Origin: Agaribacillus sp965228415
GTDB lineage: Bacteria > Bacteroidota > Bacteroidia > Cytophagales > Cyclobacteriaceae
Reading direction: 5' to 3'
Length of the DNA: 64,000 nt
NCBI GenBank assembly: GCA_965228415.1
Contig: OZ245814.1
Span: forward strand, 6,882,001 to 6,946,000
This document shows positions 27,701 through 34,473 of this stretch, piece after piece (position 1 is the first letter of the stretch; every line of letters begins with the position of its first letter). A program made the translations under genes and the position numbers. Under the pieces are notes generated by a model, which was not told where the DNA came from, did not search any database, and saw only the letters and a program-made list of their open reading frames with translations.

Positions 27701-27937
27701 AAGCGTACTATCCGGATAGCGCAAATGCATTTCGGTTTCAAAATGTCCGAAATTCATCATTCGCGAACCTAAATTATTTCCAATCAGGACGATATGGGAG
27801 CCTTTTTTAAGCCCTGATACCTCCGTATCCTGTGCGCAACCAGAAATTAACAGAAATATGATTGGGAATATAACAGTTAAGAACTTAAGGGTTTTTTTAT
27901 TATACATTTTTTCAGAAGTATTCATATCCTGTCTCAT
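24710..27937 (-). CDS. SGNH hydrolase / PVC-type propeller / HEAT / cytochrome c lipoprotein
   Basis: Three possible starts are close together (27937, 27925, 27907); all give a lipoprotein signal ending LLISGC. The first 260 residues are SGNH/GDSL-like (IVLIGNNLGSRMMNFGHFE ... NLTNDGFQLNELGYRKFA). A PVC-type NHL-like beta-propeller follows (PGYKIELFASEKEFTDLANP, EDTDNDGKADKQITFADGLH, FRPVDMEFAPDGSLYVIDWH), then HEAT-like repeats (YRARAAAVRVLRYVGHQ). A mono-haem cytochrome c ends the protein: EGYCATCHQENGKGLEASGF with distal Met in VPMTPFEGML. Such proteins are linked to carbohydrate breakdown with ThuA-type partners. The neighbour at 27995-29050 fits this. Total length 1075 aa. Confidence 0.9.
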   Translation of the reverse strand: MRQDMNTSEKMYNKKTLKFLTVIFPIIFLLISGCAQDTEVSGLKKGSHIVLIGNNLGSRMMNFGHFETEMHLRYPDSTLYIRNMCDGGNTPGFRPHPSRKSPWAFPGAKKFVKESIAEHFEISTGWLKTATEGHFETPDQWLARLKADIIIAFFGYGESFEGKEGLENYKAELQAFIQHTLKQKYNGTSNPKLVLVSPIAFENLSTEMDLPNGIKENANLSMYTQAMKEVATANNVAFVDAFGPSKKWFDTENENLTNDGFQLNELGYRKFALLLADKIFGKVKAKAETHRKPVHDAVMEKNWFWHNDFKIPNGVHAYGRRYKPFGPENYPAEIEKIRELTAIRDQAIWQASKGRKMDLVEADKKTKVLPEIETNYKQSNKNGDPEYLYGNDALEKIKVAPGYKIELFASEKEFTDLANPVQLSFDNKGRLWVAVMPSYPHYKAGDSKPNDKLIILEDTDNDGKADKQITFADGLHLTIGFEFAPEGVYVSQGTNLVLLKDTNGDDKADETEIVLSGFDDHDTHHAISAFCADPSGAILMGEGVFLHSNIETAYGTKRGTNGGFFRYSPQRHHLERTAQLPIPNPWGIAFDKWGQNFFAHTSNPNMSWMAPGSIKPRYGEGSPLPRNLIEEKHLVRPTSGLEFISSSHFPDDAQGDILINNTIGFLGTKQHTIEDDSESAGYNSKHKQDLIVATDKNFRPVDMEFAPDGSLYVIDWHNVLIGHMQHNARDPLRDHAHGRVYRITYPSRPLVESAKVYDATIDQLLNNLKLPEYRTRYRTKRELRGRDKDEVLSKLKVWVKDLDKNNPDYEHHLLEALWVTWGLNKIDGNLLEQLLNAKDYRARAAAVRVLRYVGHQISNQVALLLNAAQDDNPRVRLEAFVAASWLEREIGLPIVEAAGEKPLDDWMKKPYEAVLAHFNNERHSEDYAADKIKTHLKGKEKELFVKGASIYTKEGYCATCHQENGKGLEASGFPPLNNSKWVTGNQDRLIKLTLKGLMGPIEVKGKKYPGQVPMTPFEGMLNDEEVAAVLTYVRNSFGNKVSAIYPKNVKEIRKQTKEQQGFYTPEELLKEHPLE

Positions 27938-27994
27938 AAATATTTACAACTTAAAAAAAATCAAATCTACCCGAACAAACTTATTTCGAATCTC

Positions 27995-29050
27995 CTATTT
28001 TAAATCTGCTGGTTTTAAGCCTTTGTCATCCCAGAAAGCTTTACCCATAAAACCATAAGCTGTCGTTTTGTATGCCCCGGTGTAATTGACATTTGTCCCT
28101 TTTTTGGGGATTTTTAAATCCAGTAAATAATACGCTGCATTTACTACCAGCCGTCTTAATCCTGCATTTTCCAGATCGGTTGAGGAACCCATGGACGTAT
28201 GAAAAGCTAAACCTTTAACACCTCCGTCCGGGTGTTGATAATCTTTTAGCCAGGCTACCGGAATCATCGGATTGTTTTTAGGCCCTTCTAACGGTTCGTC
28301 TGTTGGTCGCATTCCAAAGAAGCGATCATCTTTATCATATTCCCCGGCTCTTTTTAATACTTGTCCCATAACAAGAGGTGTAATTGGTAAATGAGCAACT
28401 CTACATCCGTAAACATCTGTGGGGCCCCAAATTTCTCCATCTTTAATTCCTCTCAATATTTCATGCTTGGATGCATTTTCTGCAAATAGACCCTTAGTTG
28501 ATTCGTGTTTATGTCTTCCATGATGTTTCACATAATGGTCTCCAAATAGTAAACCTCCAAATCCCCGGTACCAGGGATGATTCGGGTCTTCCTTTTTATA
28601 AACCGAACTATAATGAACATAATTGCCGGTTTCATTTTTAAATCCATGATTGGAGGTTCTTAACCCAAGCACAGGTTTTCCGGAAAGTAAGTAATCATCA
28701 AAATATTTCATTTGATCATCCGGCAGCTTTCGCCACCTGGTATTAATCAACATTAAATCAGCTGATTCAAGGAAGTGTAAACCAGGAATATTGTTATTAA
28801 CCTCAGGGTTAATATTCCCTGTGGCAGGATCGATTGCAAAAAGTACCGTACATTTAAATCCATGTCTTTCGGCAAGAATCTTTGCCAGCATGGGTAAAGA
28901 TTCTTCCGATCGGTATTCTTCATCTCCAGATATCAGGACAATGTGCTTACCATTTCCAGCACCTTTTTTCCCTTCAAAAGCTATCCATTCCTGCGCATTA
29001 ATATTTATTAATGTGAAACTTATTAAACAAAAAGCAATTATTCTTTTCAT
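27995..29050 (-). CDS. ThuA-like domain protein (secreted)
   Basis: A signal peptide (MKRIIAFCLISFTLININAQ) precedes a glutamine-amidotransferase-like ThuA fold: IVLISGDEEYRSEESLPMLA, ESADLMLINTRWRKLPDDQM, SGKPVLGLRTSNHGF, DEPLEGPKNNPMIPVAWLKD and GLAFHTSMGSSTDLENAGLR, RLVVNAAYYLL. The Cys-His pair of true amidotransferases is not present, as usual for ThuA. The family is implicated in sugar oxidation and utilisation pathways. The gene lies 57 bases upstream of the SGNH/propeller/cytochrome gene on the same strand, so the pair is likely co-transcribed. Confidence 0.88.
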   Translation of the reverse strand: MKRIIAFCLISFTLININAQEWIAFEGKKGAGNGKHIVLISGDEEYRSEESLPMLAKILAERHGFKCTVLFAIDPATGNINPEVNNNIPGLHFLESADLMLINTRWRKLPDDQMKYFDDYLLSGKPVLGLRTSNHGFKNETGNYVHYSSVYKKEDPNHPWYRGFGGLLFGDHYVKHHGRHKHESTKGLFAENASKHEILRGIKDGEIWGPTDVYGCRVAHLPITPLVMGQVLKRAGEYDKDDRFFGMRPTDEPLEGPKNNPMIPVAWLKDYQHPDGGVKGLAFHTSMGSSTDLENAGLRRLVVNAAYYLLDLKIPKKGTNVNYTGAYKTTAYGFMGKAFWDDKGLKPADLK

Positions 29051-29438
29051 AAGCTATGTCTATAATTAACTGTACGAATTCCACAATTATTTATCTGAAA
29101 ATGATAAATACTGTTGATAATTAGGTTTTGTTATTTAATATTAAAAGAAACCAAAAAGAGACCTTTTTATAAACAGAGAACAAAATTAAGAAGGGCACTT
29201 AGTAACTAATGTGTATTTTTTGGGCAAATTTATGTATTTTTAGTGAGCAACTGCCGTTAAAAAGGGTGGTTTGGGATTTCAGATCAGCCCCATAAGGTCT
29301 CATCTGGATTATTCTAAATATTGAGATTAATATAATTTTCTTTTTTATATCTCTTATGAATAGGAGGCTTGCTCAGATTTAAGGTGAAATATCCGCGGTG
29401 AAAGGCAAGAAAAAACTATTACAAAACAAATAACAGCC
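29051..29438. other. AT-rich interval without a gene
   Basis: 388 bases between the ThuA start and the nuclease-like remnant. Minus-strand TAnnTTTG matches occur at 29232-29225 and 29188-29181 and could serve the ThuA gene, though neither has a TTG at the right distance. No ORF of note. Confidence 0.5.
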
Positions 29439-29711
29439 CTAAATTTCAAATTCAACCACAAATGGCGCGTGATCTGATTCCGGAAATTTTGTATCCAGCG
29501 CAAAGGCAATGGTTTCATCATGCAGCACTTCATTATGAATTTCGGCGTTCCGGTAGTAGGGGATTAAAGGCTTGGAAATAAGCATTTGGTCCAATAATCT
29601 CTTGCGGCCGTTATATAAATAGGTGTATCTTGCAGAGTCCGGAAGTTTTACTTTTGTTGCTTTAAAACTTCCATTGGCGATTGATTTAGTATGGATTTGT
29701 TGTGAAGCCAC
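29439..29711 (-). pseudogene. C-terminal remnant of an endonuclease/exonuclease/phosphatase-family gene
   Basis: The frame ends with LYNGRKRLLDQMLISKPLI ... HNEVLHDETIAFALD ... FPESDHAPFVVEFEI. The SDHAPF motif and the preceding L-DQ-LIS element are the C-terminal signature of the EEP fold (catalytic SDH). Only about 70 residues of the usual 250-300 are left. The N-terminal 20 codons overlap the end of the permease gene in another frame and look non-homologous. The remnant therefore begins almost exactly at the permease stop (29648), as expected after a deletion. It is unlikely to be active since the catalytic N-terminal half is missing. Confidence 0.7.
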
Positions 29712-32215
29712 CCAATCACAACAGTGACAGTAATCGTCGCCAGTAGTAAAACCAAAATTCGCTTGAAATCAGGGATAAATAACAAGTCAAAAAAATAGGC
29801 GGTTAATCCCCAGCCGGACAAGATAGAAAGTATAATGCCGGTTATGCCTGCGAATAGACCAATGAACACATATTCCAGCAGCAATATGCCATTTACCTGC
29901 TTTTCGCTGGCACCTAAAGTACGTAGTAAAATGTTTTCCCTGATTTTTGCCTGCCTCGTATTCAAAACGGTGGCTCCCAAAACTATCAGGCTCGTGATGA
30001 TACTAAAGAATGCCATGAAGCGGACTACAAATGCCGTTTTGTCAATGACTGTGTCCAGAGTGCCCAGGATTAATTGGAGGTCAACAGAGGAGATATTGGG
30101 AATTTCGTCGCTAAGCGCGGCCTGTAATTGAGCAGTGGCATTTTTGTCCGGAGAGTCAATCAGGTAGGCGTAATGTTGAGGTGCTTTTTCCAACACGCCG
30201 CTAGGGAAAACAAACATGAAGTTGTTTTGAATTCTTTGCCAGTCCAGTTTTCTGATGCTTCCGACATAGGTTTTTAAAGACAATCCATGCACGTTAAAAT
30301 CAATAGCATCACCAATGCCGACATGTAATTGCGCTGCCATCGATTTGGTAATGGAAATAAATGTGCTGTCACTGTCATGTGCCTTGACAGGTATAAATTC
30401 GCCTTCAATTATTTTTTCGGAAGGAAGCAACTCATCTCTGTAAGTTACCAGGTGCTCCATGTAGAGAATCCAATTGGGAATGGCACCTTCCTTGTCATCT
30501 TTCAAGGCGCCAAGCCGCTTGTTCCTTATCTTTTCAAACCGGAGGGTGATAATGGGCACAACGCGGTTAACAGCGACATTATGATTTGTAACCATACTAT
30601 CCACCTGCTTCAGCTGGTGGGGCTGGACATCAAATAAAACCAGGTCGGTCTTACTCTTGTTGCCAATGATATTCACCTGCTCGACCAGGTTGTTTTGAAC
30701 AAGATTTAAGGTGGCCATCAGGAAAGTGCTCATGCCCAACACAATTACCAGCACCATGGTTTGGTTATTTGGCCGGAATAAGTTTATCATTCCCTGCCGC
30801 CATACAAAACCGGATTTTCGAAGAAATAAAGTGCCCATGGTGAATATTAACAGCTTTGCTATCAGGTACATCACCAGGCAGGTTACGATGATGCCAGCCA
30901 TAAAACCACTTCCGATCAGTGTACTTTTAGATTGTATGATTGCCAAAATGAATGTCGCAATGATGGTGATGGCAATGATCCCTATTTTACTCAATGATCC
31001 GGGGCTGTTGACCTCAGGCCCTATCTGAAGTGCCTTGAGAGGGGAAATGTATTTAATGTTTCGCAGTGCCAAAAAAGAAAAAAGCAGCGTGGAGATGAGC
31101 CCTGTGCTTAAGCCCAATAATACGGCCTTCCATGAAATGCCAAAACTAAACTTTATAGGAATAAAATCGGCGAGCATAAAAGGAATATACATTTGCAGAT
31201 AGTGCCCTAAAACAATTCCCAATAAACTGCCGATCAAACCGAGGGCAACGGTTTGTATAAAAAAGATCAGAAACCCTTCCGCGGCTGAGATACCGAGGCA
31301 GCGAAGAATAGCAATGGTATTATGCTTTTCTTTCAGGTAAATTACAACTGAACTGGCGGACCCTATACTTCCTAAAATAAGGGCCATAAATCCCAGCAGG
31401 TTGAGAAAACGAAATATATTTTCAAACCCCTTACCCAGGTTTTCTTTCCTGAAAGCGGCTGTTTCCCAGCTCAGGTTAAAGGTTTTTATAGCCGGACGAA
31501 TGCTTGTTAAAATGCTTTTTTCAGACTGGTTGTCTAGTGCTTTAAGATATTTTCGGTAGTATACCCTGCTTCCGGCACGAACCAGGCCTGTTTTTTCCAG
31601 GCTATCCAATGGAATGTAAACAGAGGGGGCAAATGAAGCGCTTATGTTGACATTGCCTGGTATTTTAGTGACAAATCCTGCGATGGGCAACATCAGGTTT
31701 CCCACCTTGAGGGTGTCATCAATAGCGAGCTTATACTGAAGTGCCATGTTTTCATCTACAAGCGCGCATTTGCCCTGGCGATAATATTGTAGGGCATTTT
31801 CAGGAACTGTTTCAAAAGGCCCGTAAAAAGGATAGTCACCCTGAATAGCCGTTACCTGGGCGAGGCGGGTGGCACCGCTTTTTGGAAATGAAATCATGGA
31901 TGATAGTCTGGCGTCATTGGCCTGTTCGTTGGCCATGGAATCGAAGAATAATGAATCGGCGGCGGTAAAATGCTCATTGGCATATAATACCACATCAGCC
32001 GCTAGAAAGGCCCTGGCCTGATTGTCGATATCTTTCACCAGGTTGTCGTTGAAGGAATTGATTGCCACCAGCGCCGCAATGCCGATAACAATGGAAAAAA
32101 TAAATAACAACAGCCGCAGCCAATTATTTTTGGCGTCTTTCCAGGCTAACTTCCATATCCAATTATCTCTTATGAGATTAGTACCTGGTTTTTTAACGCT
32201 AACGATTCTATCCAT
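29648..32215 (-). CDS. YbbP-like FtsX-family ABC permease (large, two-domain)
   Basis: The length of 855 aa and layout match the YbbP class: a cytoplasmic N-terminal segment (WIWKLAWKDAKNNWLRLLLF) leads into TM1 (IFSIVIGIAALVAINSF), then a long periplasmic domain. Three FtsX helices (FLNLLGFMALILGSIGSASS, FIQTVALGLIGSLLGIVLGH) and a second FtsX unit follow, ending FFSIITSLIVLGATVLNTRQ ... LLEYVFIGLFAGITGIILSI and SPMEVLKQQK. These permeases work with a YbbA-type ATPase to extract lipids or lipoproteins from the membrane. No ATPase gene adjoins it. The 3' end abuts the truncated EEP gene. Confidence 0.92.
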   Translation of the reverse strand: MDRIVSVKKPGTNLIRDNWIWKLAWKDAKNNWLRLLLFIFSIVIGIAALVAINSFNDNLVKDIDNQARAFLAADVVLYANEHFTAADSLFFDSMANEQANDARLSSMISFPKSGATRLAQVTAIQGDYPFYGPFETVPENALQYYRQGKCALVDENMALQYKLAIDDTLKVGNLMLPIAGFVTKIPGNVNISASFAPSVYIPLDSLEKTGLVRAGSRVYYRKYLKALDNQSEKSILTSIRPAIKTFNLSWETAAFRKENLGKGFENIFRFLNLLGFMALILGSIGSASSVVIYLKEKHNTIAILRCLGISAAEGFLIFFIQTVALGLIGSLLGIVLGHYLQMYIPFMLADFIPIKFSFGISWKAVLLGLSTGLISTLLFSFLALRNIKYISPLKALQIGPEVNSPGSLSKIGIIAITIIATFILAIIQSKSTLIGSGFMAGIIVTCLVMYLIAKLLIFTMGTLFLRKSGFVWRQGMINLFRPNNQTMVLVIVLGMSTFLMATLNLVQNNLVEQVNIIGNKSKTDLVLFDVQPHQLKQVDSMVTNHNVAVNRVVPIITLRFEKIRNKRLGALKDDKEGAIPNWILYMEHLVTYRDELLPSEKIIEGEFIPVKAHDSDSTFISITKSMAAQLHVGIGDAIDFNVHGLSLKTYVGSIRKLDWQRIQNNFMFVFPSGVLEKAPQHYAYLIDSPDKNATAQLQAALSDEIPNISSVDLQLILGTLDTVIDKTAFVVRFMAFFSIITSLIVLGATVLNTRQAKIRENILLRTLGASEKQVNGILLLEYVFIGLFAGITGIILSILSGWGLTAYFFDLLFIPDFKRILVLLLATITVTVVIGWLHNKSILNQSPMEVLKQQK

Positions 32216-32396
32216 GCCTTAGGGTTAACCTTGTGTCATCTTCCGGATGGTAAATAAAACAAACACTTTTAAAAATTAGGTCGACAATAAGACAAATAGT
32301 TGTTTAAAAGAATATTTGTCCGGGTTCACCAAAAAGTGTGGTTATCATTTTCATAATTACGGAAATTAATGTTGTTTAGCTTAAAATTGAAAATAT

Positions 32397-33680
32397 ATGG
32401 CATTAAATTATATCTGGATCGGATTTTTTCTTGTGGCTTTTGTGGTAGGCTTAATTAGGGTAATAGGCTATTACTACCGCGATTTTTTTGCCGAAACTTT
32501 TCAAATTATTTTCGATGAGACCGACCTGTATATTTTTCGCGATATGTTCCAAAGTACTTTCGACTTTGCTGAAACCAGCGTAAGTATCGCCATAACGTTG
32601 ATCGGCGTCATGACGCTTTGGTTGGGCATTATGAATATTGCCGAGAAAGGTGGTGCCGTTGGTATTTTATCAAGACTGGTTAACCCGTTTTTTGGGAAAC
32701 TGTTTCCGGATATTCCTAAAAATCATCCGGCTTTTGGTTCGATGATGATGAATATTTCTGCCAATATGTTGAGTCTTGATAATGCAGCGACGCCATTAGG
32801 CATTAAGGCTATGGAGGAGTTGCAGGAGATTAACCCCAATAAAGAGACAGCCTCCAATGCTCAAATCATGTTTTTGGTATTAAACACCTCAGGGCTGACT
32901 GTCATCCCTGTCACTGTAATGGCTTACAGGGCGGCCGAGGGTGCCGCAAACCCGGCAGATATATTTATTCCCATTTTGCTGGCCACCTTTTTTTCCACAT
33001 TGGCCGGTTTGATAGCAGTGGCTATCAAACAAAAAATTAATTTATTTGATAAAACCATACTAGCTTACCTGGGCGGAGGGACATTTTTAGTCGGAGGTAT
33101 TATCTATCTCCTGTCCCAGATGGATCAAAAGCAACTGGAAGTTGTGACTACCTTTGCCAGTACCTTCATTATCATGGGGGTGATTACCTTGTTTATGATC
33201 CTGGGTATCAGGAGTAAGATTAATATTTATGAAACTTTCATTGACGGCTCCAAAGAGGGTTTTAAAGTTGCGGTAATGATCATTCCATACCTCATTGCCA
33301 TGTTGGTGGGTATTGGTGTTTTTCGGGCCTCTGGTGCCATGGATCTGATTATATCCATGTTTGCGGAACTCTTTGGCCTACTGGGAGTTAATACGGATTT
33401 TGTGCCGGCCTTACCTACGGCCTTTATGAAACCGCTGAGCGGTTCGGGCGCCAGGGGCATGATGATCGAAACAATGCAAAATTATGGCGCCGACTCTTTT
33501 GTCGGCCGGCTGGCATCAACCTTTCAGGGGTCAACAGAAACGACGTTTTACACCCTCGCGGTATATTATGGCGCCGTTAATATTAAAAAAACCCGTTATA
33601 CCGTCGGAGCTGGATTAATAGCTGATTTGGCAGGTATTATTATGGCTATCTTTATTTGTTATTTGTTTTTCTATCATTAA
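32397..33680 (+). CDS. Fused SpmA/SpmB nucleoside-recognition (Gate) membrane protein
   Basis: Two Gate domains are fused in 427 residues. The first contains FGSMMMNISANMLSLDNAAT and PLGIKAMEELQEINPN; the second contains LPTAFMKPLSGSGARGMMIE and FQGSTETTFYTLAVYYGAV. About ten hydrophobic helices are visible. In Bacillus the separate SpmA and SpmB act in spore core dehydration; in non-sporulating Bacteroidota the fused form is common and its transport substrate is unknown. It is a lone gene on the plus strand. Confidence 0.92.
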   Translation: MALNYIWIGFFLVAFVVGLIRVIGYYYRDFFAETFQIIFDETDLYIFRDMFQSTFDFAETSVSIAITLIGVMTLWLGIMNIAEKGGAVGILSRLVNPFFGKLFPDIPKNHPAFGSMMMNISANMLSLDNAATPLGIKAMEELQEINPNKETASNAQIMFLVLNTSGLTVIPVTVMAYRAAEGAANPADIFIPILLATFFSTLAGLIAVAIKQKINLFDKTILAYLGGGTFLVGGIIYLLSQMDQKQLEVVTTFASTFIIMGVITLFMILGIRSKINIYETFIDGSKEGFKVAVMIIPYLIAMLVGIGVFRASGAMDLIISMFAELFGLLGVNTDFVPALPTAFMKPLSGSGARGMMIETMQNYGADSFVGRLASTFQGSTETTFYTLAVYYGAVNIKKTRYTVGAGLIADLAGIIMAIFICYLFFYH

Positions 33681-33878
33681 TAAAATCACCCTAATCAGCC
33701 AAATAGTCAATATTCTCGAACCTCGAAGTAACAATTCTTGAAATAAAGTTTAAACAAATAGTTAAATATTACAAGGGTATTTTATCCCTGGATTTGTCCC
33801 TACCTTTTACTATTGCTAATTGTATTTTTAGATCATTGAAAAACAAAGATTCCAAATTTTTTAGCAAACAATCAAATT

Positions 33879-34328
33879 ATGGGCTTACTGAATCAGGCAC
33901 GGGAGAAGACTATTTATGACAACGCCAAAACACATTTCTTAGGAAATTTTCCTGAGTCCTTACCCATTGAACAAGCTTATGTTCATATTGGTATTTACCT
34001 TGGATGGATTATTGAAAATGAATTATATTCCGAATTTTTTGAAGACGAAGCGGAAGTGCAAATGTTGCGTTTTAAAAGAAAAGAATTGAGTCCTACCATT
34101 TTAAGTGAACTTTGGGACGGATACCTGGGGTATGAATTTTTTAGCAAGGAAGGAAATATGTTTACCTACTATTATTATGGTGGTGGCATATATAAAAAGG
34201 ACTACGAAAATTTATTGGCAGAGGATCTGCCATCCATTTATCATGTCAAGGACTCGTGGAAAAATTATGAGATAATGACCAAAAAGATTACGGAACGTTT
34301 TGACGACTGGAAAAAAATAATCCAATAA
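33879..34328 (+). CDS. Uncharacterised acidic/aromatic protein (DUF7832-like)
   Basis: The 149-residue soluble protein has no signal peptide. It starts with a helical pattern seen in an uncharacterised family: YDNAKTHFLGNFPESLPIEQ, then AYVHIGIYLGWIIENELYSE and FFEDEAEVQMLRFKRKELSP with LSELWDGYLGYEFF. A run of aromatics (MFTYYYYGGGIYKKDYENLL) follows. The resemblance to DUF7832-type proteins is from memory and not certain. A strong terminator follows at 34377-34409, and it is transcribed alone. Similar small acidic proteins in other bacteria act as immunity or phage-related partners; there is no partner here. Confidence 0.6.
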   Translation: MGLLNQAREKTIYDNAKTHFLGNFPESLPIEQAYVHIGIYLGWIIENELYSEFFEDEAEVQMLRFKRKELSPTILSELWDGYLGYEFFSKEGNMFTYYYYGGGIYKKDYENLLAEDLPSIYHVKDSWKNYEIMTKKITERFDDWKKIIQ

Positions 34329-34376
34329 ATAGCGTAATATTCTACACTCTTTTTATATTCTCGTTTTAAAGGTGAA

Positions 34377-34409
34377 AAGATCAATGCCAAATAGCATTGG
34401 TCTTTTTTT
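34377..34409 (+). terminator. Rho-independent terminator
   Basis: Stem AAGATCAATGC (34377-34387) / GCATTGGTCTT (34394-34404), 11 bp with one G-U pair, a 6-base loop and a T-run to 34409. It ends the unit of the 33879-34328 gene. Confidence 0.88.
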
Positions 34410-34473
34410 ATACACTTTTAATACAACTTTATGAGCGACGTGAGCACCGGACCAGCGCCGGTACCTGGCTCAA

